From positions 30,017 to 94,016 of the forward strand of contig JAFEGL010000042.1 in NCBI GenBank assembly GCA_018239895.1: a stretch of 64,000 bases of DNA. Direction: 5' to 3'. Both the position numbers and the translations under genes were made by a program. The notes under the pieces are model-generated. The model worked only from the letters and a program-made list of their open reading frames with translations, was not told the origin of the DNA and made no database searches. The stretch is from Verrucomicrobiota bacterium (GTDB taxonomy: Bacteria > Chlamydiota > Chlamydiia > Chlamydiales > SM23-39). Positions 25,253-33,967 of the stretch are shown here, piece by piece. Numbering within the stretch: the first letter of the stretch is position 1; each line of letters starts with the position of its first letter.

Positions 25253-27148
25253 ATGATGTCATCATCTACTTCAAGTTCTAGCGTCGCCGCTGCAAGTTCT
25301 TCAGCTTCGCCTTTAACCGCAAGCGCATTCGCCTCAAGCACCGCCTCTACTCCACTTGCCGCAACAGCTTCATCAGTTCATAGTTTTGCCCATGGCAGCC
25401 CCTCTTCGCCTTTCGCTACCGCCTCTTCTTCTTACACTGGCTTTCCAACACCTTATTCAACGGCATTCGCAGGCTCTTCAACAAGTACTCACAGCAGTTT
25501 ATATGCTACTCCATCAGATCTTCCCCACTTTTCATCTGCAAGCAGCTCTGCTTCCCACACCTTTTCTCATACTGGTTTTGGCGGCGGAGGCTCTTCATCG
25601 GCCGCATTTCCCCATTCCTCCGCAACTGCAAGCTTATCTCATCCCCACTCATTTTCATTTCCTCCCTCATTTTCAGCCGCAGCATCATCGACCGCAGCAT
25701 CGGCAGCTTCCGCAGCCGCTCCGGTCTTGCATCCCTCACCGGCACAAAATTTTGGTCACAAACTTCTTATTCAACCGGACAAGCCTGGATTCACACATGT
25801 CTACGTTGATCAGTCAACGGGAAAAAGATATCGAGTTCGGGTAATCCGAGAATATTTAGATGGCTCAGGTCGATTTGAACAGCTGGGAAATTCCCCGCAA
25901 GAGATGGACCAGTTAAAAGCACTTTTGAATGCCCTGCCCAAACCTTCCGACGGCGAACTTTTCGCCTTTAATTTCTCTGACGGTAAGGCCAGTTACGAAA
26001 GTTCCAACGATCCGAAGCAATATAAACCTCTAGACGATCGATTGTTCACCGCATTTCATGACATCATCAAAAGAAATAGCTTTTCTCAAATACCGATCCA
26101 ACAAAACGAGCTTCTTTTGGGATTCAACCCTCCAACGCAGCAGACAGTTGCACAGCGTCAGAAATCTGCGCGGCCAGACGCCCGCTCTCAAGGCAGTTTA
26201 AATCGAACAGCACATAACTCCGACGCAGCTCCTAGTTTCCAAGCACAACTAAGCCCTGACATGTTTGATGATGCGAACTTTGACAAAGCGGCAGATGATT
26301 GGCATTTTAATAGTAACAAAGCTCAATATCGTAGTCACGAGGAGCAACGAATCCAATCAAGTAATTTTGTCCTTGGCCTGGAAGCTGTGAATCGAAAAAT
26401 CAGTAGGGGAGTAAATAAAAATCGCCCCTTCGAACTAATCACGGACTCGATTGCTAATAGAGAGCACGAAGCCATCCACATGACAAGCGCAGACGGAAGA
26501 ACGCGACTCTCTGAACTTGAGTTATCTCAGCCCATTGCTAGGCCTATCGTAATCCCAATCATGGTACCGGGTCATTTTACCGGCATAATCATCGATCCTC
26601 CAGGCTCCACTACGAACCCATCTAAACGAGGAAAAATCATCTATTACGATTCACTAGGTAACGGCCTTGGCGCCCAAGATCGATTTAACGAGGTGAAAAA
26701 GTTTTGGGAGAAAAACAAAGACAAACTTGGCGCGCCGCCCAATGCAGATAATCCTTTTGAAGGATCTACATATGAATTGATCGTAAAATCAACTGTTGGA
26801 ATGGGGACCCCCGATCAAAAAGATGAAAACCCACATGTCCACTGCGCTGCTTGGGTTACCCGATATATCGAACAATATTTCAGTAATGGTAGCGACCTTG
26901 ACCACATACCAGCCGATATTATTAAATACCGCAACGGCATAGCCGAATATTTTGAACAGATCGCTCAAGAAGCTCCAGAGGACGATTTCGATCGCAGCTC
27001 ATTACACAGCGCCTCTTCAGCAGTAGTCCCTCCTCCACTCACCTCTAGCGCAACTTCGGTCCCTTTTACGACGCCTTTAGCATCAGATCACCAACTCCAC
27101 CCATTTGGAGATGTTGATGACAACGATGCTTTTGCTGAAGAAGTCTAA
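25253..27148 (+). CDS. Putative secreted CE-clan (ULP/deubiquitinase-like) cysteine protease effector
   Basis: 631 residues. Residues 1-165 are extremely Ser/Ala/Thr/Phe/His-rich, without a hydrophobic signal peptide, a composition common at type III secretion N-termini. Residues 390-570 resemble a CE-clan peptidase: the histidine in VPGHFTGIIID (His441), the aspartate in IIYYDSLGN (Asp466), a glutamine in PDQKDE (Gln522) and the cysteine in VHCAAWVTRYIEQYF (Cys531) are in the H-D-Q-C order of ULP1/SENP and ChlaDub proteases. Such enzymes cleave ubiquitin, SUMO or NEDD8 from host proteins. It stands alone, AT-richer than its neighbours, with its own promoter and divergent from murF. No Shine-Dalgarno is obvious. 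Function is inferred, not shown. Confidence 0.7.
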   Translation: MMSSSTSSSSVAAASSSASPLTASAFASSTASTPLAATASSVHSFAHGSPSSPFATASSSYTGFPTPYSTAFAGSSTSTHSSLYATPSDLPHFSSASSSASHTFSHTGFGGGGSSSAAFPHSSATASLSHPHSFSFPPSFSAAASSTAASAASAAAPVLHPSPAQNFGHKLLIQPDKPGFTHVYVDQSTGKRYRVRVIREYLDGSGRFEQLGNSPQEMDQLKALLNALPKPSDGELFAFNFSDGKASYESSNDPKQYKPLDDRLFTAFHDIIKRNSFSQIPIQQNELLLGFNPPTQQTVAQRQKSARPDARSQGSLNRTAHNSDAAPSFQAQLSPDMFDDANFDKAADDWHFNSNKAQYRSHEEQRIQSSNFVLGLEAVNRKISRGVNKNRPFELITDSIANREHEAIHMTSADGRTRLSELELSQPIARPIVIPIMVPGHFTGIIIDPPGSTTNPSKRGKIIYYDSLGNGLGAQDRFNEVKKFWEKNKDKLGAPPNADNPFEGSTYELIVKSTVGMGTPDQKDENPHVHCAAWVTRYIEQYFSNGSDLDHIPADIIKYRNGIAEYFEQIAQEAPEDDFDRSSLHSASSAVVPPPLTSSATSVPFTTPLASDHQLHPFGDVDDNDAFAEEV

Positions 27149-27229
27149 CCCAAAGTCTCTCTCAAATCTTCCTTTGAATGACAAATCTTGACGAATAGGG
27201 CCTTGATGGGCCATAATGGCTGGCATTTC

Positions 27230-27301
27230 GGTGGCATAGCCAAGTGGTAAGGCAGAGGCCTGCAAAGCCTCCATCCCTCAGTTCGAATCTGAGTGCCACC
27301 T
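27230..27301 (+). tRNA. trnC: tRNA-Cys (GCA)
   Basis: A cloverleaf folds fully: acceptor GGTGGCA (27230-27236) with TGCCACC (27294-27300), D-arm with AAGTGGTAA, anticodon stem GAGGC/GCCTC with loop CTGCAAA giving anticodon GCA, and T-arm CTCAG-TTCGAAT-CTGAG. The discriminator base is T, as expected for tRNA-Cys. No CCA is encoded. A T-run (27301-27306) follows and could end transcription, although rsmI begins only 18 bases later. Confidence 0.97.
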
Positions 27302-27318
27302 TTTTTCAAGAGATTTCT

Positions 27319-28122
27319 TTGCTTTACCTCGTAGCTACCCCCATCGGCAATCTAGAAGACATCAGCAAAAGAGCCCTTTCCGTTCTGGAAAAGTGCGACG
27401 CGATCCTCTGCGAAGATACCCGCCGAACCTCCATTCTGCTCCAAAAATATGAGCTTAGAAAAACGCTGATCCCCTTCCACAAGTTCAATGAGAGGGGCGC
27501 CGAAGAGCGGATCTTGGAGGAATTGAGGAGTGGAAAAGAGATCGCTCTGGTGTCAGATGCGGGAACCCCCTGCATCAACGATCCGGGGCAAGGACTGGTC
27601 CAAGCTTGCGTGAGGGAAGGGCTTCTTTTTACAGCCATTCCAGGCCCCTGCAGCTTAATTCAGGCGCTCGTCCTCTCGGGCTTCGATTCGACTAAATTCC
27701 AATTTGTCGGTTTTCTCCCCAGAAAAGGGCTCGATGAGCTCAGAAAAATCCTCTGTTATCCGGGCACCTCCATTGGCTTTGAAAGTCCCGAGCGGCTCGT
27801 CGACACGCTGAGAGCGATCGGCAGCTTGGATGCGGCGAGGAACGTCGCCGTCGCAAGAGAGATGACCAAGACGTTTGAGGAGTGCCGGCGCGGGACCGCC
27901 TCCGAATTGGCAGACCACTATGAGAAGACGCCTCCGAAAGGAGAGATCGTTTTGCTGGTCGCGGGAGGGAAAGTGCCCGAAGAGGAGATGCCCCTCGACG
28001 AACTGCTCGAACTTTTACAAGAGCTGCACGGCCTTTCGTTGAAAGAGGCCATCAAGCTGGCCGCCAAACTGAAGAATCTCCCCAAAAGCGCCGTCTACAA
28101 GCAAGCGCACAAATCTTGCTGA
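27319..28122 (+). CDS. rsmI: 16S rRNA (cytidine(1402)-2'-O)-methyltransferase
   Basis: 267 residues from a TTG at 27319, chosen because the protein then begins LLYLVATPIGNLEDIS as the family does and AAGAGA lies just upstream; the only upstream ATG falls inside the tRNA. SAM-dependent tetrapyrrole-methylase fold: VATPIGNLEDI near residue 5, ILCEDTRRTSILL near 33, ALVSDAGTPCINDPG near 78 and FTAIPGPCSLIQALVLSG near 105 (AIPGPCSLIQAL). It methylates C1402 in the ribosomal P site together with RsmH. The C-terminal helix-turn part (LKEAIKLAAKLKNLPKSAVY) is complete. Confidence 0.95.
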   Translation: MLYLVATPIGNLEDISKRALSVLEKCDAILCEDTRRTSILLQKYELRKTLIPFHKFNERGAEERILEELRSGKEIALVSDAGTPCINDPGQGLVQACVREGLLFTAIPGPCSLIQALVLSGFDSTKFQFVGFLPRKGLDELRKILCYPGTSIGFESPERLVDTLRAIGSLDAARNVAVAREMTKTFEECRRGTASELADHYEKTPPKGEIVLLVAGGKVPEEEMPLDELLELLQELHGLSLKEAIKLAAKLKNLPKSAVYKQAHKSC

Positions 28123-28152
28123 ATAACAAAATTTCATTTAGAATCCCTGCCT

Positions 28153-29013
28153 ATGGAACTATCAACGGGCATTGCTCTGCACGAGTTGGAAGAGCTGATC
28201 CGTCGAGCCTTCGACGAGGATTCGGCCTATGCCGACGCGACCTCGATCGCCTGCATCTCCGAAGGTGAAGTGGGGCTCGGACGCGTCGTTTTGAAACAAA
28301 ACGGCTGCATCGCAGGACTTGTTTTCCTCCCTTGGATTTTTGAACTCCTCGATCCGAGACTCAAGACGCATCTCTATGTCCGCGAAGGGACCTACTCTGA
28401 AAAAGGAACTGTGTTGGCCCGGATCGAAGGGCCGGCCCGATCGCTGCTGGCGGCCGAGAGAGTCGCCCTCAACTTCCTGCAACATCTTTCGGGCGTTGCG
28501 ACGCTGACAGCTAAGTGTCTCGAGCAGGTGAAAGCGACAAAATGTAAGATCCTCGACACGAGAAAAACCCTTTTGGGACTTCGCTCGCTCCAAAAATATG
28601 CGGTTCGAGTCGGCGGAGGAACCAACCACCGGCTCCATTTAGGCGACCAGATTTTGATCAAAAACAACCACCTCGCCCTCGCGGCGAGAAGCCACGCCTC
28701 TCCACTTTCCGCCTGCTTGAAATTGGCGAAACAGAAACACCCCTTTGGGCGGATCGAGGTTGAGATCGGCTCGACGAGCGAACTGGAAACTGCAATAGAG
28801 GCGGGAGCCGACGCCATTTTATTGGACAACATGTCGGTTGAAGAGATCGCCCACTGCGTGCGGGTGAACCAAAACAGAGTTTTTCTCGAAGCGTCGGGCG
28901 GCATGACCCTCGAGACCATCAAAAAATATGCTGAAACAGGGGTCGACGCCATTTCGATCGGCGCCCTCACCCATTCGGCCCCCGCCCTAGACATCTCACT
29001 AAGAATTGAATAA
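28153..29013 (+). CDS. nadC: Nicotinate-nucleotide pyrophosphorylase (carboxylating)
   Basis: 286 residues. Quinolinate phosphoribosyltransferase: converts quinolinate and PRPP to NaMN, CO2 and PPi. Signature segments: ERVALNFLQHLSGVATLT near residue 101, ILDTRKTLLGLRSLQKYAVRVGGGTNHR, split as ILDTRKTLLGLRSLQKYA / VRVGGGTNHRLHLGD, near 131-157, ILIKNNHL near 164, and ILLDNM and FLEASGGM in the TIM-barrel half. With nadD at 6 kb it implies NAD formation from quinolinate, but no nadA or nadB lies here, so quinolinate may come from the host. It lies 14 bases upstream of the groEL paralogue. Confidence 0.95.
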   Translation: MELSTGIALHELEELIRRAFDEDSAYADATSIACISEGEVGLGRVVLKQNGCIAGLVFLPWIFELLDPRLKTHLYVREGTYSEKGTVLARIEGPARSLLAAERVALNFLQHLSGVATLTAKCLEQVKATKCKILDTRKTLLGLRSLQKYAVRVGGGTNHRLHLGDQILIKNNHLALAARSHASPLSACLKLAKQKHPFGRIEVEIGSTSELETAIEAGADAILLDNMSVEEIAHCVRVNQNRVFLEASGGMTLETIKKYAETGVDAISIGALTHSAPALDISLRIE

Positions 29014-29027
29014 AAAATGAGGAAACC

Positions 29028-30617
29028 ATGAGTGCAAAAGAAATCGTCTTTGAAGAAGAAGCCCGCGTATTTTTGCGCGATGGAATCGAACATCTGGCAG
29101 AAGTCGTAGCGATGACGCTCGGCCCCCGCGGCCGCAACGTCGGCATCCAGTCGAGCTGGGGCTCACCGACCATTTCGAGCGACGGCTACACAATCTCCAA
29201 AGACCTCGAACTGAAAAACCCGTTCCTTAACATGGGCGTCTCGATGGGCAAAGAGGTCGCAGCGAAGATTAAAGAAAAATCGGGCGACGGGACCACCACC
29301 GGGATCGTTATCCTCCGCGCACTCGTCCAGGCGGGCGTAAAAAACATCGCCTCGGGCGCCAATCCAACCGCCATCAAGCGGGGCATGGACAAGGCCCTCG
29401 ACCAAATTCTGAAAGAGATCGACCAGATGTCGGTCGCAGTGAAAAGCAATCAAGAGACTCGCAACATCGCCACCGTCTCTGCCTCGGGCCACACTGAAAT
29501 CGGCGAGATGATCGCGAAGTGCTTTGAGAAAGTGGGCAAAACGGGCGTCGTCGCCATCGAAGAGGGGAAAGGGACCGAGACGACCATCGAGCTCGTCGAA
29601 GGGATGCAATTCGATCGGGGCTACGTGAGCTCCTATTTCTGCACGAACGCCGAAAAGCTCACCGTCGAAATGACCCATCCTGCGATCCTCATCACCGACA
29701 AAAAAATCTCCTCTGCCCAAGAGATCCTCCCCATCCTCCAACAGGTTGCCGCCACAGGCCAAGAGCTCCTCATCATCGCGGATGATTTTGAAGGGGATGC
29801 CCTCTCGACTCTCGTCGTGAACAAGCTGAGAGGCTCGCTGAAAGTCGCCGCAGTCAAAGCGCCCGGCTTCGGAGATCGGCGCAAAGCGATGCTTGAAGAT
29901 CTCGCAATCCTAACTGGAGGCCAGCTCGTCACCGAAGAGAAAGGCTACGTCCTCCGGGAAGCGGGTTCCGAAGTGCTCGGACACGCAGACCAGATCACAA
30001 TCACAAAAGAGAAGACGACAATTGTCGGCGGCCAGGGCAACTCTAACGACATCAAAGCCCGCGTTGCCCAAATCGACGCCGAAATCGCCAAAGCGACATC
30101 GACCTACGACAAAGAGAAGCTCGAAGAGCGGAAAGCGAAGCTCCAAGGCGGAGTCGCCGTGATCCAAGTTGGCGCCCCCACGGAATCTGAAATGAAGAAG
30201 AAAAAGCAGATGTATGAGGACAGCCTCAACTCGACCCGCGCTGCTCTCGAAGAGGGGATTGTTCCAGGCGGCGGCGTCGCCCTCCTCCAAGCGGGCCGAT
30301 CGGCGACCGATCTGAAGCTCGGCAAAGACGAGATGGTCGGCGCGCAGATTCTCCTCCGCGCATGCGAAGCTCCTTTCCGCCAAATTGTAATCAACACAGG
30401 CCTCGACGCCTCGATCGTCCTCGAAGAGGTGCTCAAGCAAAATAAAAAGCACTTCGGCTTCAACGCCCTCTCTGAAAAAGTCGAAGACCTCCTCCTCGCA
30501 GGCGTAGTAGATCCGGTCAAGGTAGTGAAGAACTCGCTCCGCCACGCCGTCTCAATGGCCGGTGTGGTTCTCCTCTCCGAGACCCTCATCGCCCCCGCCG
30601 AAGAGAAAGAAGAATAG
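29028..30617 (+). CDS. GroEL paralogue (chlamydial GroEL3-type chaperonin)
   Basis: 529 residues, HSP60 family. Conserved: MTLGPRGRNVGIQ near residue 25, KSGDGTTTGIVIL near 83 (nucleotide site), VKAPGFGDRRKAMLEDLAILTGG (VKAPGFGDRRKAML) near 272, and GIVPGGGVALL near 405. Divergent: the loop after GRNV reads GIQSSWGSPTISSDGYTISKDLEL where housekeeping GroEL has LDKSFGxPxITxDGVTVAKEIEL (short comparison: WGSPTISSDGYTI versus FGAPTITKDGVTV). The GGM tail is replaced by AEEKEE, and no groES accompanies it. Chlamydiae have three GroELs; this one is near murF as GroEL3 (CT755) is in Chlamydia, as I recall. Probably a specialised, possibly non-folding chaperonin. Confidence 0.88.
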   Translation: MSAKEIVFEEEARVFLRDGIEHLAEVVAMTLGPRGRNVGIQSSWGSPTISSDGYTISKDLELKNPFLNMGVSMGKEVAAKIKEKSGDGTTTGIVILRALVQAGVKNIASGANPTAIKRGMDKALDQILKEIDQMSVAVKSNQETRNIATVSASGHTEIGEMIAKCFEKVGKTGVVAIEEGKGTETTIELVEGMQFDRGYVSSYFCTNAEKLTVEMTHPAILITDKKISSAQEILPILQQVAATGQELLIIADDFEGDALSTLVVNKLRGSLKVAAVKAPGFGDRRKAMLEDLAILTGGQLVTEEKGYVLREAGSEVLGHADQITITKEKTTIVGGQGNSNDIKARVAQIDAEIAKATSTYDKEKLEERKAKLQGGVAVIQVGAPTESEMKKKKQMYEDSLNSTRAALEEGIVPGGGVALLQAGRSATDLKLGKDEMVGAQILLRACEAPFRQIVINTGLDASIVLEEVLKQNKKHFGFNALSEKVEDLLLAGVVDPVKVVKNSLRHAVSMAGVVLLSETLIAPAEEKEE

Positions 30618-30628
30618 CATTTCCCCTC

Positions 30629-30662
30629 GCGCCCCGCTTCCGCTACAGCAGAAAAGGGGCGC
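30629..30662 (+). terminator. Hairpin after the groEL paralogue
   Basis: GCGCCCC (30629-30635) pairs with GGGGCGC (30656-30662), 20-base loop, beginning 12 bases past the stop codon. No U-run follows, so this may be a weak terminator or an mRNA 3'-end stabiliser. Confidence 0.4.
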
Positions 30663-30684
30663 AACTCATTGATTATTAGTTATA

Positions 30685-30713
30685 TTTCAACCTCATTGCG
30701 CTAAAGTTATAAA
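30685..30713 (+). promoter_or_regulatory. Promoter candidate of the abiE operon
   Basis: TTTCAA (30685-30690), 17-base spacer, TATAAA (30708-30713), 18 bases before the abiEi ATG. The surrounding 70 bases are AT-rich compared with the flanking groEL paralogue. AbiEi antitoxins usually repress their own promoter. Confidence 0.45.
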
Positions 30714-30730
30714 ATACATAACATTAGTGT

Positions 30731-31309
30731 ATGAAAAAACAAGACCTTCTATTTGAGATAGCCGACCGGCAACAAGGGTACTTCACCTCGCAGCAAGCGG
30801 AAGAATGTGGTTTTTCCCGTCCCAATTTTCATCTCAAACTCAAGTCTGGCGAATGGATTAAAGAGCAGCGAGGGATTTACCGTCTCGCTCGGTATCCCGC
30901 AGCGGAGCGCCCAGAACTGGTCTTGTGGACTCTATGGAGCCGAGATAAAAAGGGGACCCCCCAAGGAGTTTGGTCTCATGAAACAGCGCTCGACATCCAT
31001 GAACTCAGCGACGTGATGCCTGCAAAAATGCATATGTCGGTACCCAAGCGATTTCGGAAAAAAATTGAAATTCCAAAAATCCTACGTCTCCACTTTGTAG
31101 ATCTTGCTGAATCGAATATTGAAATTCGTCAAGGATTTAAAGTCACAACACCTCTTCAAACCTTGATTGATGTTATCGATGAAGGGACAGTCCCTCAAGA
31201 GTTCGTGATTCAAGCCATCCGAGAAGCTCTCGAAAGAGGTCTTATTTTTCGCCGGGATTTGATTCAAATTCCTCAGCTCATGAGATATAAAAATGGGTAC
31301 AATCTTTAA
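30731..31309 (+). CDS. abiEi: AbiEi-family type IV antitoxin / transcriptional repressor
   Basis: 192 residues. The N-terminal winged helix (KQDLLFEIADRQQGYFTSQQA, then GFSRPNFHLKLKSGEWIKEQRGIYRLARYP; key part WIKEQRGIYRL) and the following SHETALDIHELSDV and KVTTPLQTLIDVIDEG segments are typical of AbiEi antitoxins, which bind their promoter and neutralise AbiEii. It overlaps the N-terminus of the downstream toxin frame by 17 bases, the normal AbiE arrangement. AT-rich relative to neighbours, consistent with horizontal acquisition. This gene looks intact although its toxin partner carries a nonsense codon. Confidence 0.85.
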   Translation: MKKQDLLFEIADRQQGYFTSQQAEECGFSRPNFHLKLKSGEWIKEQRGIYRLARYPAAERPELVLWTLWSRDKKGTPQGVWSHETALDIHELSDVMPAKMHMSVPKRFRKKIEIPKILRLHFVDLAESNIEIRQGFKVTTPLQTLIDVIDEGTVPQEFVIQAIREALERGLIFRRDLIQIPQLMRYKNGYNL

Positions 31310-32156
31310 AACAGCTACCGATTTTTGAAAAAGCCTTGAATCGAGACTTCAGACGATTTCAGAAAGGAGTAATATTGATCTCCAGCGTCTTCGCCGCAAA
31401 GTTGCATTTGACCGACTTTTAGCTAGAATCTTCTCACAAAAACAATGCAATTTTATCTTGAAGGGAGGTTATGCAATGGAATTGCGTATAGGCCAAGCTC
31501 GCGCCACGAAAGATATTGACCTTACTTGCGTTCGAAGAATCAAAAACAAAAATGAACAATTGAACGAGCTAATTTTGCAAGAACTGCAGGTTCTTGGGGC
31601 TGTTGATTTGAAGGATTATTTCATCTACCAAATTGGGAAAGCTCAGATTGATCTTGAAAATGCTCCTTATGGAGGTGCTCGTTACCCTGTTACTGCGACA
31701 ATCGACAGGAAACTATTTATCCGATTTCAGTTGGATATTGGGGCTGATATCATTATCAACCGAATAGAAAATATTCAAGGAGTTAACTGGCTTGAATTTT
31801 GCGACATCTCCTCCCCCATCATCCCCATGATTTCGATTGAACAACAGCTCGCAGAAAAACTGCATACTTACACTTTACCTCGAGGAAATAAGATCAATTC
31901 TCGCGTTAAGGATTTGATCGATATGGTTCTGCTTTTAGATATGAAACATCTTAAACATGAAGAATGTCGACACGCGCTCCAACAGGTGTTCAGAGCGCGG
32001 AATACTCATCCACTCCCCGAAAAATTAGGAGAGCCGCCTACAGAATGGGAACCCCAGTTTACGGCAATGGCTACTGAATGTGGACTAAATCCAGACATGA
32101 GAGATGCTTTTAAGACTGTGGCTCAGTTTTACAAAGGGGCAGACCGGGCCCCTTGA
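31293..32156 (+). pseudogene. abiEii: AbiEii nucleotidyltransferase toxin with in-frame TGA
   Basis: The frame from the ATG at 31293 reads MGTIFKTATDF, then TGA at 31326-31328, then continues open for 276 codons to 32156. Homologues run ATDFRKxLExRL across this point, so a CGA-to-TGA change in one arginine codon is the simple explanation. After the stop come RLLARIFSQKQCNFILKGGYAMEL and ARATKDIDLTC (key parts KGGYAMEL and TKDIDL), the AbiEii nucleotidyltransferase-fold signatures, and the C-terminus is complete (IEQQLAEKLHTY). Restart at a TTG (31458) would lose about 55 residues but keep most of the active site. Inactivated toxin, readthrough and sequencing error are all possible. Confidence 0.75.
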
Positions 32157-32187
32157 CAGATGGCTGTGTCTCCATTATCAGGGGGAA

Positions 32188-33957
32188 ATGCGGTTTTGGT
32201 GTCTACTGGTGATTGGTTGCGGCGCGGCGTGGGCTCAAGATGAGCTGTTAGAGACGCACGCGATGCTCTATCAGGCAGAGGCCGTCGGACGCGACTACTC
32301 GGTCGAGATCGCGAAGGCCCCTCCCCCGTCTAAGACACCGCTGACTGTTGCCTGTTTACAGACAAGCTCCAATTGGCTGAGGATCGATCTGGCTTTGATT
32401 AAACCGCCGGAGGGGATGATTCTCTTCGACTACTTGGCGACTTGGCTTGAAAAGCTGCAGGAGCTGGGGATCACTGGCCTCGATCTTAGGAACTTGAAGA
32501 AGAGCGAGGGGGGAAGGATCGGGATCAAGATTGACCCGCGCTGGGGCGATGAGCAGAGTTATCTGCGGTTTGCGACGGCTGCGCAGAAGAGGGGGATCAC
32601 TCTGATGAGCGACGTCGTCGGGCCATCGACGGGCATGTCGGCCGACTTCTTCTTGGCCCTCCGAGGATTCAGAGACTACCCGAGCCTCTATTGCTTGATC
32701 GAGGTCGATCCTAAGGATTGGGGTCTCCTGCCCCAGGTGGGACAAAAACAGTTTTCGGCCAATGTCCCTTGGCTCACACTCCAAAATTTGCACCAAAAAG
32801 GGTACATCCCTAGAGACTTCTCGCCTTATGTCAAGCAGAGCGACTGGAACGCCACGGGCCAGATTTTTGGGGCCGATGGAAAAATGCGCCGCTGGGTTTA
32901 TTTGAGAGATGGGGCAGGACGGCCGATCCTCAATTGGCTCACCTCTTCGTTTGCCAGCGAAAGACTCGCAGCCGGCGATGCGGCCAACTCTGTTTTCCGT
33001 CTGGGGCAAAAGATTTTGGAGATCGACGGGGCGCCGAAAAATTTATCCCTTTTGATTCGCAAAATGGGGGCTTATAGCGCGGCGAAGGTATCGGGCGGCA
33101 TCGAATCGCTTTTAGGCAAAGGGGCCGACCTTTTTTACGACCACATCACGCCGATTGCTTTTCGACATGCCTTGGTCGCGGAAGACGCAGAGGCTCTGAA
33201 GTGGATCTACAGGACGCTTCTAGAAAAAGGGGTTCAACCCAAACGGCTTGTCCATGCGTTGAAACCTTTTGAATCCTCTGAGTGCGATTGGGCTGAGCTG
33301 ATCGCCCACCCGAGAGAACAATACGAGTGGGGCGAAGAGAAGATTACGGGAGATCTGCTGCGCGAAAGGCTTTTGGAAGAAGATATTGCGCGGCTAGGTC
33401 CCGATGGGTATCAGATGGGGTGGGTGGGACTTTGCGGCTCCAAGAAGGCAAAAGCCGATGAGATTCAACAGAGCCATCAGCTCATCGCGTTTGCTTACGC
33501 GATGCAGCCGGGGGCTTTTTCGATCGATGCGGCGGAGTTGACGGGGGGAAATGCCGATCTGCTCCAAGGAAAAGGGGCTAGATACGGGAGCTTGCCGAGC
33601 CAGCTGATGACCCACCGGTCGTTCGCTTCATACCTCCGGGGGCTTTTAAAAGCCCGGAGAGATTACTTCGTCGAGACGGCCGACTTGATTGAGGTTTTGC
33701 CCACCTCAAAGCCGGGGCTGTTCCTGCAGCTGTACCAAAACGGAAATGGGTTTTTACAGCTCTTTGCCCTCAATTTCAGCCGAGAGCCGGTCGAAGAGGT
33801 CGTCGAGCGGGGCGACTTTAAAAAGACGAGCGCCATCAACATTGCAACACGCCAGTCGGAAGATAAGCTCTTCAACTCATCGATATTTCACATAAAACTC
33901 AACGGTTGGTCTGGAAAAGTTATTCTCTTCCAGCCACAATATTCCAAAATACCTTAA
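32188..33957 (+). CDS. Exported GH13 (alpha-amylase)-like protein, catalytic residues not evident
   Basis: 589 residues from the ATG at 32188, which follows CAGGGGGAA. A signal peptide ends at about CGAAWA-Q (residues 1-17). Residues 75-150 resemble the start of a GH13 barrel (LEKLQELGITGLDLRNL; RFATAAQKRGITLMSDVV), and AFAYAMQPGAFSIDAAELTGGNADL near 430, key part QPGAFSIDAAEL, resembles the late GH13 segment lllxxPGxPxxxxGxE. The DxxxNH motif is replaced by DVVGPST and no GFRxDxxxx nucleophile or NHD transition-state motif is visible. So it may be a non-catalytic carbohydrate-binding relative or a very divergent enzyme acting in the periplasm. Next gene is a GT9 transferase. Confidence 0.6.
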   Translation: MRFWCLLVIGCGAAWAQDELLETHAMLYQAEAVGRDYSVEIAKAPPPSKTPLTVACLQTSSNWLRIDLALIKPPEGMILFDYLATWLEKLQELGITGLDLRNLKKSEGGRIGIKIDPRWGDEQSYLRFATAAQKRGITLMSDVVGPSTGMSADFFLALRGFRDYPSLYCLIEVDPKDWGLLPQVGQKQFSANVPWLTLQNLHQKGYIPRDFSPYVKQSDWNATGQIFGADGKMRRWVYLRDGAGRPILNWLTSSFASERLAAGDAANSVFRLGQKILEIDGAPKNLSLLIRKMGAYSAAKVSGGIESLLGKGADLFYDHITPIAFRHALVAEDAEALKWIYRTLLEKGVQPKRLVHALKPFESSECDWAELIAHPREQYEWGEEKITGDLLRERLLEEDIARLGPDGYQMGWVGLCGSKKAKADEIQQSHQLIAFAYAMQPGAFSIDAAELTGGNADLLQGKGARYGSLPSQLMTHRSFASYLRGLLKARRDYFVETADLIEVLPTSKPGLFLQLYQNGNGFLQLFALNFSREPVEEVVERGDFKKTSAINIATRQSEDKLFNSSIFHIKLNGWSGKVILFQPQYSKIP

Positions 33958-33967
33958 GACTTAGTGT

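Noticed and set aside
27244..27318. An rsmI start at 27244 giving 25 extra residues
   Set aside because: That stretch is the 3' part of the tRNA-Cys gene. The family N-terminus (LLYLVATPIGNL) begins at the TTG at 27319.
30731..32156. An insertion sequence or prophage carrying the AbiE pair
   Set aside because: No transposase, integrase, terminal repeats or target duplication could be seen around the two genes.
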